Assembly (NCBI RefSeq): GCF_022163125.1
Contig: NZ_CP091881.1
Coordinates: 1,302,001-1,366,000, forward strand
Direction of reading: 5' to 3'
From: Paenibacillus sp. HWE-109
GTDB taxonomy: Bacteria > Bacillota > Bacilli > Paenibacillales > NBRC-103111
Length of the DNA: 64,000 bases
The notes beneath the pieces were generated by a model. The model saw nothing but the letters and a program-made list of their open reading frames with translations, did not search any database and was not told the DNA's origin. Of the stretch, positions 19,128-27,115 are shown piece after piece (positions within the stretch are counted from its first letter, which is position 1; the number at the start of each line of letters is the position of its first letter). A program made the position numbers and the translations under genes.

Positions 19128-19970
19128 TTATTGTTCGCTTCCGCTTTCTATCTTGGCCTTTTCCCTGTACGCGGTAGGGGAAAGGCCTATTGTTCGTTTA
19201 AACATCCGCGAAAACAGCAAGGGATCTTGATAGCCGACGGAACGGGCAATTTCGGCAATCCCCAGCAGCTGCTTGCGGAGCAGGCGGCAAGCTTTCCTCA
19301 TGCGAATGTCGGTTAAATATCGGTAAGGGGACATGGACAGGCGCTGCTGAAACAGGCGGCACAAGTATTTGGTGTCCAGCCCTACATAGCCGGCGATTTC
19401 GTCGAGCCCGATAGGATCGGCGTATCGGGCGTTCATGAAGGAAACGGCATTGCGCACGTGGTGGCCGACATCGGCTCTTAGCGGAGGCGCATCGTCTGGT
19501 ATGGCCAGCGTGCCGAATATTTGGTAGAGCAGAGCGGTCAGGAAGAGTTCCTTGGCTGGTTCCTCGCGCAAGCTCATAACATTGCGGAACAAGGGTTCAA
19601 CGGAGTGCGAGGGGGGCGTCATCCGGACGGGAGCTGGAGCGGCAAAGCCGGCCAGCGCAGTTAGCCGAGAGGCCATCGTGCCTGTGAAGCCGAACCAAGA
19701 GTAATGCCAAGGCTGGGCCGGGTCGGCACCATACGCGTGGACGGTATCAGGCACGATTAGAAACAGTCCGCCAGGGCCAACCCGCTCGCTTTGTCCTCCA
19801 GCCGAATAGGTGCCGTACCCGCTGTGCACATAATGAAGAACATACATATCTCGCACACTGGGCCCGAAGGTCATGTCAGACTGGCAGACTTGTGTCCCGA
19901 CCTCAAGCACGGTCAGATCGGTCAGACCGATCGATTCTGTATACATGAATTCCACTGTGTGCGCCACCAT
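19128..19970 (-). CDS. AraC-family regulator with cupin sensor domain
   Basis: Cytoplasmic regulator of 280 residues. An N-terminal cupin-like arm (VHSGYGTYSAGGQSERVGPGGLFL, shown in part as GYGTYSAGGQSERVGPGG) would bind a sugar. The C-terminal 100 residues are an AraC double helix-turn-helix (IAGYVGLDTKYLCRLFQQRL, IARSVGYQDPLLFSRMFKRT). It is divergent from the aldo/keto reductase operon with 94 bases between, so it probably controls that operon (inference). It converges tail-to-tail with the exporter ATPase without a clear terminator. Confidence 0.88.
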   Translation of the reverse strand: MVAHTVEFMYTESIGLTDLTVLEVGTQVCQSDMTFGPSVRDMYVLHYVHSGYGTYSAGGQSERVGPGGLFLIVPDTVHAYGADPAQPWHYSWFGFTGTMASRLTALAGFAAPAPVRMTPPSHSVEPLFRNVMSLREEPAKELFLTALLYQIFGTLAIPDDAPPLRADVGHHVRNAVSFMNARYADPIGLDEIAGYVGLDTKYLCRLFQQRLSMSPYRYLTDIRMRKACRLLRKQLLGIAEIARSVGYQDPLLFSRMFKRTIGLSPTAYREKAKIESGSEQ

Positions 19971-19990
19971 TCTTCACATAGAGAAGATAT

Positions 19991-20013
19991 GCCATAAGAT
20001 GGGGAACTATGGC
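19991..20013. promoter_or_regulatory. Inverted repeat in divergent promoter region
   Basis: GCCATA and TATGGC are perfectly inverted around 11 bases between the divergent AraC gene and the aldo/keto reductase gene. The spacing is about 1.6 helical turns centre to centre. It is a plausible regulator site, followed by an AT-rich TATTTTATTATAG stretch that could hold the rightward -10. Unproven. Confidence 0.35.
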
Positions 20014-20064
20014 TATTTTATTATAGAGGATCTTCACTACAATTTATAGTAGGAGGGATGACAA

Positions 20065-20973
20065 ATGGAGTATACCACATTAGGCCGAACGGGGCTTCGC
20101 GTATCGAAGCTGGGGCTTGGCGGTGCGCCTTTGGGCGGCGTTTTTGGACCAGCTGATGTGCAGAGTGTCGAGAAGATGATCCATGAGGCCATCGACGGCG
20201 GCATTAATTTTATAGACACGGCGCCAAGCTATGGCAGAGGAGAGTCGGAGCGCCGAATCGGTCTGGCTTTAAGCGGAGTCAGACGAAAGCAGGTTGTGTT
20301 GGCTTCGAAGGCGGTAGGTCCGGGAGAATCGTTCGATTATGCGACAACGATTCGTTCCGTGGAGGCGAGTCTCGAGCGGCTTCGGACGGATTGGATCGAT
20401 CTGCTGCAAATTCACGATGCGGAGCAGGTTCCCTACGAGACGATCGTGAACGAGACGCTTCCTGCCCTCGAGAAGCTGCGGAAGGACGGGAAGATTCGGT
20501 ATATTGGCATCACTACCCGAATCCTGCCGCTCCTGATGCGGTTTGTGCGGCTGAATCGGTTCGATAGCATCCAGTTTTACACGAGGTATATGCTGATTGA
20601 TCACACCGCCAAGGACGAGCTCATCCCGCTTGCAGCGGAGGCGGGCATAGGCGTCATTAATGGGAGCGTGCTGGGACTCGGGCTGCTTGCCGATACGCCG
20701 GCGTCATTCCTAAGGCCGGGTATCGTGGAGGAAGCGGCGCAGCGGATGGAGCAGCTGCAGTTTTTGCGCAAAACGGAGCCGCACGGGCTCGTAGAGCCAG
20801 CCATGCGTTTCAGCTTGTCGCAGCAGGCCATTCACGTCACGCTGACCGGGGCGACGTCGTCAGAAGTGCTGCGTGCCAATATGGCAATTTGCGATGGGCG
20901 GGGGCTGGCTGCCGAAGAGCTGAACCGAGTCTATGCCTTATTCCAAGGCAAAAGTTTATTTCCAGTAGAATAG
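20065..20973 (+). CDS. Aldo/keto reductase, L-fucose/aldose dehydrogenase-like
   Basis: NAD(P)-dependent oxidoreductase of 302 residues with the (beta/alpha)8 aldo/keto reductase fold. The catalytic tetrad is visible: Asp51 and Tyr56 (FIDTAPSYGRGES), Lys82 (VVLASKAV) and His117 (LLQIHD). The sequence resembles the D-threo-aldose/L-fucose and L-galactose 1-dehydrogenase branch, which oxidise the sugar to a lactone. The fuconolactonase-like gene two places on supports this role (inference). AGGAGGG precedes the ATG. It is the first gene of a four-gene operon; the next starts 11 bases after the stop. Confidence 0.82.
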   Translation: MEYTTLGRTGLRVSKLGLGGAPLGGVFGPADVQSVEKMIHEAIDGGINFIDTAPSYGRGESERRIGLALSGVRRKQVVLASKAVGPGESFDYATTIRSVEASLERLRTDWIDLLQIHDAEQVPYETIVNETLPALEKLRKDGKIRYIGITTRILPLLMRFVRLNRFDSIQFYTRYMLIDHTAKDELIPLAAEAGIGVINGSVLGLGLLADTPASFLRPGIVEEAAQRMEQLQFLRKTEPHGLVEPAMRFSLSQQAIHVTLTGATSSEVLRANMAICDGRGLAAEELNRVYALFQGKSLFPVE

Positions 20974-20984
20974 GAGGAACCGAT

Positions 20985-22937
20985 ATGAATGTTCAAGAAA
21001 ACAGACTGCCGAGAATCACAGCGGAGGATCGAATGGTGCCGCCAGAGTGGGCACTGCAGGAGCAGTGGCTTCTAGGCACCCTGAATCAAGCAGCCCAAGC
21101 GTTTGTCGAGCGCTATACAGAACCGGATGGCACGCTCATTTGGCAAAAGGAATGGCCGGGGATGGACGGTTCGGATGATCCCTATGAAGGGTTCATGAAC
21201 CTGGCGCTGCTGTATGTGCTCGGGGGCAGTCGGGAGCTGCACGAGGTATCGCGCAGAATATGGGAAGGAATTACTTGGCAATGGACAGAATTCGGGCAAA
21301 TCGATCGTGAATTCGATCGCTATTATGATTGGATGCATCATGGAGAAGGCTATTTATTTCTCTACTTCCTTGGACTTGCCGGGCCAACGACCCTCAAGGA
21401 TAGACAGAGAGCGGTTCGATTCGCCCGAATGTATACGGGAGACGATCCGGAGGCGCCCAATTACGATAAAGCTAAGCAGTTGATCCGGTCCCCGCTCACC
21501 GGAAGCAAAGGACCGCGCTTCGTCGTGTCGGAGGAAGATTGGAGTACGCATCGCAGCATCTTGGATAACTATCCGGCTCCGTACGAGGATATTCCCGGCG
21601 TCGATTATGCAAGCCGCAAATGCCCTTGGTCCAACGATGAAGTTTATCAGCAGCTCATTGTGATGATGAACGAACGGATGAACCGCGGGGATGTTCCGCT
21701 CAACCTGAATGCCAGCGGATTAATTGCACACGCTTACATGCATACAGGTGACAAAACGCTTCGTGAGTGGGTGGTTAATTATCTCGCGGCTTGGGAGGAG
21801 AGAACCCGATCCAACGGCGGGATTATTCCAGACAACATCGGCCTCTCCGGCAAGATTGGCGAATACAATGACGGCAAATGGTGGGGGGGCTATTACGGCT
21901 GGAGATGGCCGCACGGTTTTATGACGATCATCGAGCCATTGACTAACGCCTGCATGAACGCTGTGCTGCTGACTGGCGATATGAGTCGGCTTTCGCTTGC
22001 CCGTTCCCAGCTCGATGCGAATTGGACGCTGCGCCGGGAGGAGGGCGATCAACTACTTGTGCCGAACAAGCACGGGGATACGGGCTGGAGCGATTGGCGG
22101 AAACCGCTGCCCAAGTATCCGGTCTATTTATGGACGATGTCCATGGCAGATGAAGATCTGGAGCGAATTGAACGGATTCCGAAGGACCACGATTGGAATG
22201 AGATTACGGTGCCTGTTGTATCCGGAAGGGACAGCCGGACGGGACGGGAAACGAAGCACTATATTGGCAATACGGAGCCATGGTTCCAGTACATTCGCGG
22301 TCATAATCCTGATTATCCAAGCCGGATATTGGAGGCGAATATGGAGCTGGTCGGCCGGCAATTGGAGCGGATGCGCTCAGAGAAAGGCGATCCCCGCAAA
22401 TGGAAAAGCGGCTTTGCCGACGGCGACTTCTCCAACATTCACATTTGGCAGGAGATGTGCCCGGTCTATATCGAGGCGCTTGTGCAGCTGACGCTGGGCG
22501 GTCCCATGCACATCTCGCACGGAGGCCTGCAGCATGCGAGAGTGCGCTACTTTGATGCGAAGGAGCGTCGACCGGGTCTTCCGCCGGGGGTATCCGCGCT
22601 GGTAGAGGCACTTGCGCCGGACAGCGTGACGCTCCAGCTATGCAACACCAGCCTATTTGACGAACGCGAGGTCGTGATTCAGTCAGGGACGTTCGGTGAG
22701 CACCGATTCACCGATGCGCAGCAACTTGACGCCGAAGGTCATCCGCAAGGCTCAGCCGCCACGGTTGACGGCAAGTGGCTGGCGGTTACGCTGAAGCAGG
22801 GGGCGGGCATCAGGTTGAAGCTCAGCATGCAGCGTTACGTGAATTCGCCGAGCTATGACATGCCGTGGCCGAACCCATACGGCTCCAGCTTGCTGGCAGG
22901 CCGGAGGGATCAGGAAGGCGAAGCCCCATGTACATAG
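20985..22937 (+). CDS. Unrecognised 650-residue protein, probably a helical-barrel carbohydrate enzyme
   Basis: I do not recognise a named family. The protein has 650 residues, no signal peptide and no membrane segment, so it is cytoplasmic. The first 500 residues are helix-rich and tryptophan-rich, with repeated patterns such as DRYYDWMHHGEGYLFLYFLG, GLIAHAYMHTGDKTLREWV and KWWGGYYGWRWPHGF. This suggests an (alpha/alpha)6 toroid like those of GH88, GH105 or several lyases. A beta-rich C-terminal part of about 100 residues (VSALVEALAPDSVTLQLCNT onward) is also seen in such enzymes. AGGAGG precedes the ATG. It lies between the aldose dehydrogenase and the lactonase and overlaps the latter by 10 bases. 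It may release or rearrange the sugar that they oxidise; that is inference from position. Confidence 0.6.
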   Translation: MNVQENRLPRITAEDRMVPPEWALQEQWLLGTLNQAAQAFVERYTEPDGTLIWQKEWPGMDGSDDPYEGFMNLALLYVLGGSRELHEVSRRIWEGITWQWTEFGQIDREFDRYYDWMHHGEGYLFLYFLGLAGPTTLKDRQRAVRFARMYTGDDPEAPNYDKAKQLIRSPLTGSKGPRFVVSEEDWSTHRSILDNYPAPYEDIPGVDYASRKCPWSNDEVYQQLIVMMNERMNRGDVPLNLNASGLIAHAYMHTGDKTLREWVVNYLAAWEERTRSNGGIIPDNIGLSGKIGEYNDGKWWGGYYGWRWPHGFMTIIEPLTNACMNAVLLTGDMSRLSLARSQLDANWTLRREEGDQLLVPNKHGDTGWSDWRKPLPKYPVYLWTMSMADEDLERIERIPKDHDWNEITVPVVSGRDSRTGRETKHYIGNTEPWFQYIRGHNPDYPSRILEANMELVGRQLERMRSEKGDPRKWKSGFADGDFSNIHIWQEMCPVYIEALVQLTLGGPMHISHGGLQHARVRYFDAKERRPGLPPGVSALVEALAPDSVTLQLCNTSLFDEREVVIQSGTFGEHRFTDAQQLDAEGHPQGSAATVDGKWLAVTLKQGAGIRLKLSMQRYVNSPSYDMPWPNPYGSSLLAGRRDQEGEAPCT

Positions 22938-23761
22938 ACAGCCATGTGCATTTCTGGAAGCTGTCGCGTGGCGACTACGGCTGGCTGAAGCCGACGAACA
23001 CGCTGCTCTATCAGGATTACCTGCCGTCACAGCTGCTCCCGGAATTCCAAGCTTTTGGCATCGAGGGGCTTGTCGCCGTGGAGGCTGCCTCTACGGCCGA
23101 GGAAGCGGCATTTATGCTGGAACTGTCGCTGACCTGGCAGGCAATCTCGGCGGTAAGCGGGGGCCTCGATCCGTTCGCGGAACGCTTCCATGAGGAGCTT
23201 GCTTCGCTGTGTTCCAATCCGCGCTTTGCTGGTGTCCGCATGAACGGCAGGGCGTTTCGCGATGCACGCTCCGATTCGGATTCATGCAAGCTGCGTGCCG
23301 TTCTCGCTGATATGGGGCAGGCGGGGTTGACGCTCGACCTGCTCGTACAGCCTGACGATCTTGTCACGGTTGCGCCGTATTTGGAGGAACTGCCGATGCT
23401 CAAGGTGGTCGTCAACCATCTGGGCTGCCCGAACATGCTAGAGCAGTGTAACGAGTCTTGGCATACCGGAATGGAGCGACTGTCCCGACTACCTGGCACA
23501 GCGGTCAAGCTGTCCGGCATGATCACGATGGCAGGCGGCTCGCGAGAAGACCTGATCAGGCCATACGTCGGTCAGCTAATCACTCTGTTCGGCTGCGATC
23601 GGCTGCTGTTCGGCAGCGACTGGCCGGTTGCCCTGCAGGCGGGAAGCTATCGGGACGTCATTCACTTATTCGAAGCGGTGCTTCCCGAAGAACTCACTGA
23701 GGAGGAGAAAGGGCAGATTCGTGCGGGCAATGCCCGCCGTTTCTACCCGATTGAGCGATGA
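22928..23761 (+). CDS. Amidohydrolase-2 family protein, L-fuconolactonase-like
   Basis: TIM-barrel hydrolase of 277 residues. It starts with the metal-binding pair His6-x-His8 (MYIDSHVHFW) and has GSDWPVA near the C-terminus, where the conserved Asp lies. This pattern is typical of COG3618, which contains L-fuconolactonase and 2-pyrone-4,6-dicarboxylate lactonase. Next to an aldose dehydrogenase, lactone ring opening is the most likely role. It overlaps the upstream gene by 10 bases and the downstream one by 4 (ATGA), so translation is coupled. AGGAAGG precedes the ATG. Exact lactone not determined. Confidence 0.8.
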   Translation: MYIDSHVHFWKLSRGDYGWLKPTNTLLYQDYLPSQLLPEFQAFGIEGLVAVEAASTAEEAAFMLELSLTWQAISAVSGGLDPFAERFHEELASLCSNPRFAGVRMNGRAFRDARSDSDSCKLRAVLADMGQAGLTLDLLVQPDDLVTVAPYLEELPMLKVVVNHLGCPNMLEQCNESWHTGMERLSRLPGTAVKLSGMITMAGGSREDLIRPYVGQLITLFGCDRLLFGSDWPVALQAGSYRDVIHLFEAVLPEELTEEEKGQIRAGNARRFYPIER

Positions 23762-24396
23762 AGAGATGGATGTATCGGTCACAGATGAAGGAGGGCTTCG
23801 AGGAAACCTTCATCTTGGCGTTATCTGAAGCAGGAAACGCTTGGCAAAGCGAGCTTCGCCAGCAGGATGTTGTGAGTTGCTCGGTCTTCGCGAAACAGGG
23901 AGATGTGGTTCTCTATTTCGAAACGGCAGGCGAGCACTTTGAGTGGGAATGGCCGGATAAGTGCCGGGTGATGTTGGAGACTTGGCCTAGTATGGATGGC
24001 AAGCGGCGATATAGTGTGCCGATGCTTGAAATTTACCGCGACGGGGAACCGGGAGAAGTTTGGGACGGATATGCCAACCGGGAGCGGGTCGGCATGCTCG
24101 CGCGGTTGAAGCCGGAGAAGTACAGCAGCTACATCTTCTATCATTACGCCTTGCAGGAGGAGAAACCGCACGCTTTCAATCCGACCTACACAATCGGAAC
24201 GCATGAGGCGCTAATCTTCTCTTATCATGAGACACCGATACCGGCTTTGGAGCGCGGGGCTTCGCGAAGGACATGGCCAGCCCCCGTTGTTCCGGAGAAC
24301 TGGCATGCCACCATGAGGCCGCATTTTATCCCTTGGTCGGAGGGGGAACAAGAGCCGGAGTTGTGGACAAGAATGACCACACTCATAACCTTCTAA
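23758..24396 (+). CDS. Mutarotase-like (RhaM-type) duplicated-domain protein
   Basis: Small cytoplasmic protein of 212 residues. Each half appears to carry one dimeric alpha+beta fold of the L-rhamnose/L-fucose mutarotase kind. The first half has MYRSQMKEGFEETFI and ends in a WPSMDGKRRYSVPMLEIY strand; the second has VGMLARLKPEKYSSYIFYH and a second strand EALIFSYHETP. Mutarotases interconvert alpha and beta sugar anomers, which would fit next to the aldose dehydrogenase. Similarity is by overall pattern, not by a strong motif, so the call is tentative. It overlaps the lactonase gene by four bases and ends the operon. Confidence 0.5.
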   Translation: MKRWMYRSQMKEGFEETFILALSEAGNAWQSELRQQDVVSCSVFAKQGDVVLYFETAGEHFEWEWPDKCRVMLETWPSMDGKRRYSVPMLEIYRDGEPGEVWDGYANRERVGMLARLKPEKYSSYIFYHYALQEEKPHAFNPTYTIGTHEALIFSYHETPIPALERGASRRTWPAPVVPENWHATMRPHFIPWSEGEQEPELWTRMTTLITF

Positions 24397-24406
24397 TAAG
24401 ATCAGC

Positions 24407-24455
24407 ATGACCCTCATGACGGGATTTTCTCCTGATCATGAGGGTCATTTTATTA
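24407..24455 (+). terminator. Terminator between convergent operons
   Basis: ATGACCCTCATGA and TCATGAGGGTCAT form a perfect 13-bp stem and are followed by TTTTATTA on the + strand. It ends the aldose operon. The same hairpin lies downstream of the leftward regulator gene and could act on both strands, though the minus-strand side has no T run. Confidence 0.88.
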
Positions 24456-24472
24456 CGATCGCTTGCCAGAAG

Positions 24473-26812
24473 CTAATCCGCTGTCTGCAGCAGCCGATAT
24501 TGACCTGGTGTGTACCCCATGCGCGATTTGAACAATTTGTTGAAGTAGCTGACATTGGAATAGCCGATTTCCCGGCAAATGTCTTCCAACGTGTATTTCG
24601 GCTGCCGCAGCAGCTCGCATGCCCGCTTGATCCGAAGATGAATCAAATGGTCATTGATTGTTGTGCCCATCGCTTCCTTGAAAATACGGCTCAAGAAGGA
24701 CGTGCTTCGCTGCACATGATCGGCAACCGTCTCGATTGTAATATTGTTGTTGTAGTTTTTCTCCATAAATTCGATAGCAAGCTGCAGTGTCATATCATTC
24801 AGCTTCAGTCGCTTCTCCCGATTGTGCGCAATGATCTGAGCGCACATTTCTATCAAACGCGCCTTCATATCACGCAGTGTTTGGATGTCGGAAAGCACGA
24901 ACGGTTGATTGCCCAGCACGACAACCATATCCCCGCCGGTTTGCACCAGCGTTTTTACAATCTCCCCGCTTAATTGAAAGAAGAGTTGCTGAACGTTGGC
25001 TTTCCCGAGTCTGCGTGAGGTTACCTCCTGCGTAATTAAGCCGATCATCTCCTCGCAGCCTTCTTGGTTCATCTGAAGCAGCGCCTGAAGCAGCTTTGTC
25101 TCCAGTTCGTATGGGTAATAATAGGTTTCTTTATCTTGCTTCCAGGAACTAACGATCGAATAGGGCACAATTTCGCCTTTGCCTACATACATTTTGAGGC
25201 TAAGCGCTTCAATTGATTCCTCATAGGCGGACTGAGCGAACTCCACGCCAGTATGGGGGCGGCTAATGCCGATCGTAGCGGTAATCCTGTAACGGTTCTC
25301 TATATTTCGCTGCAGCTTTCTGGCAAGCTCAACCGGGAGTTCAACCGGAAGCTCGTCTTGCCCAGCGGGCACAGCCTGTATAACGACGATGCGTTCATCG
25401 TCTCTGGCGAAGATTTCACCATCGATTTCGGCTCCGAGCTCTTCAATCAAGCGGTATTGAAACAGATGGAAATGGAGATTGCCGGTAGAGTCGTTCAACA
25501 GCGACGGTTCCTCAAGTTCGATCGTTAAGATGATAAAATGTTCAAAATCGAGCTTTAAACCCAAAAGCTCTGCCGCATCTTTTTCCTGCCCGCTGCTTTG
25601 CGGTGAACCCGCCCGTCCCTTGATCAGGTCGCTCAAATATTTCTCTTTGATCGCCGAACGGTTGTCGCCAAGCAGCGTTTCCACCCGTTCTTTCTCGCTC
25701 CGGATGGTCTCCCTGCTATGGCGCAGCTGTTCGAATGACTGCCGGATGAAGCTTGCCTCGTCGCCGGTTGGCTTGGTGGCTCCTTGGTTTGCGCTGTCGC
25801 CAGAGAAGGTTACGGATGCGGCATTGGAGCCGCTGCTGATGTAAGCCATCACACTTTTGAGCGGACCGTACAGCCGCTGCGAGATGTAGAACAACAGCAG
25901 TATGGCAACTATGACGTAGAGAGCAGCCACGGCAACTATGATCATTTTAATGCGGTTAAGACCCTCAAGCAGAACGGATTTCTTGGTTACATTGACAAAT
26001 TTCCAGCCTGTCAAACTGGACGTGGTGTAGGTTACGATCCAACGATCATCGTCCAGGTAGGAACCGCTGCCGGAAGCTGCTAGCACGGTTTTATCAAGAT
26101 TCCCGATCAGGTCAGCCGCTTCTTCCTTTTCACTGTAAAGCGGTTCACCTTGGGAGCCGAGGACAAGTGTCATTCCCTTTTTATTATGATAGTGGCTTAG
26201 ATATTCTTTGAAGAGCAGGTCAAGCTTCAAATTGATCACAATGGCGCCATCGACAGGGCCGATGAGCGGCATTTTTTGCAGTAAGCTGGCGGGTTGCGTC
26301 CCTTTCACAGGAGCGCCTGGTTGATTGGTCAGCCACACGGTCCGTTTTCCGGCTTCTTCCTTCATCACTGGCAGCCAGGATTGGTCGGGGAAGGCGGATA
26401 GCGAAGTCATTTTCATCTCCGAGCGGGAGGTTAGCACAAGATCGAGCTTGCTGTAAACAAGATAGATGGAATCGATATAAGGACTCAGCTTTTGCTGCTC
26501 CTCCAGAAAGCGTGTCAAGTCAATGAGTGAAGACACGCTCAGCTTTTCGTTTATTTTGTGATACAGGTAGGACTGGGTCATGACCATGCTCGAGGCGATA
26601 TTCTGTATTGCGTAAAGTTCTTTATGAATCAGCTCTCGTTGCTGCTCCATGATGGATTGATTATACTCAATCGAATTCTGGATGCTGGTATCGGCGGAAA
26701 TCGTATAGGTGACTGAGGAAATGAGCGTGACGGTGACAACGACGATGGCCGTCATGGACAGCAGCAGCTTCACGAAGAGAGAGCGGTTTCCAATCACTTG
26801 GCGAAAGGGCAT
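24473..26812 (-). CDS. Membrane-bound Cache-AraC transcriptional regulator
   Basis: One-component regulator of 779 residues with the same plan as the first gene. A transmembrane segment lies near residues 12-34. An extracellular Cache domain includes LTGWKFVNVTKKSVL, the conserved closing motif, and a second transmembrane segment lies near 290-312. A linker leads to the C-terminal AraC DNA-binding domain (YNNNITIETVADHVQRSTSF, ICREIGYSNVSYFNKLFKSR). AAAGGAGGGT precedes the start. It is divergent from the lipoprotein/permease operon at 27.1 kb and is its likely regulator. A cre-like site lies in its own leader. The ligand is unknown. Confidence 0.9.
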   Translation of the reverse strand: MPFRQVIGNRSLFVKLLLSMTAIVVVTVTLISSVTYTISADTSIQNSIEYNQSIMEQQRELIHKELYAIQNIASSMVMTQSYLYHKINEKLSVSSLIDLTRFLEEQQKLSPYIDSIYLVYSKLDLVLTSRSEMKMTSLSAFPDQSWLPVMKEEAGKRTVWLTNQPGAPVKGTQPASLLQKMPLIGPVDGAIVINLKLDLLFKEYLSHYHNKKGMTLVLGSQGEPLYSEKEEAADLIGNLDKTVLAASGSGSYLDDDRWIVTYTTSSLTGWKFVNVTKKSVLLEGLNRIKMIIVAVAALYVIVAILLLFYISQRLYGPLKSVMAYISSGSNAASVTFSGDSANQGATKPTGDEASFIRQSFEQLRHSRETIRSEKERVETLLGDNRSAIKEKYLSDLIKGRAGSPQSSGQEKDAAELLGLKLDFEHFIILTIELEEPSLLNDSTGNLHFHLFQYRLIEELGAEIDGEIFARDDERIVVIQAVPAGQDELPVELPVELARKLQRNIENRYRITATIGISRPHTGVEFAQSAYEESIEALSLKMYVGKGEIVPYSIVSSWKQDKETYYYPYELETKLLQALLQMNQEGCEEMIGLITQEVTSRRLGKANVQQLFFQLSGEIVKTLVQTGGDMVVVLGNQPFVLSDIQTLRDMKARLIEMCAQIIAHNREKRLKLNDMTLQLAIEFMEKNYNNNITIETVADHVQRSTSFLSRIFKEAMGTTINDHLIHLRIKRACELLRQPKYTLEDICREIGYSNVSYFNKLFKSRMGYTPGQYRLLQTAD

Positions 26813-26831
26813 CCTGACCCTCCTTTCTTTA

Positions 26832-26845
26832 TGTTAGCGTTTACA
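26832..26845. promoter_or_regulatory. cre-like catabolite repression site
   Basis: TGTTAGCGTTTACA matches the CcpA operator consensus with one mismatch and keeps the CG centre. On the minus strand a TATAAT-type -10 lies at 26885-26880, so the site falls just downstream of the putative promoter of the Cache-AraC gene, a common repressing position. Confidence 0.55.
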
Positions 26846-27115
26846 TAATGACGTGGATACCGTACTCGGCACCAAGCAAATTATAGCATAGTTTGGCGCG
26901 GGAGGAAGAGGAGAGGCGAAAAACATATGAAAAATCGGATAACATAACCCCCTGTTTAGAGCCCCGGAAAGGAAAAACATAAAGAAAAGCGAATGAGATG
27001 ATTGTGCAGTTGCGCGCCACCGGATATCGTAAAGGATGTAACCGTTCCCATTTCCCGGCCGGGGCAGAACGTGTTCAGGAACGGAATTAATGATATGAAG
27101 CAGGGGGAGATTGTA

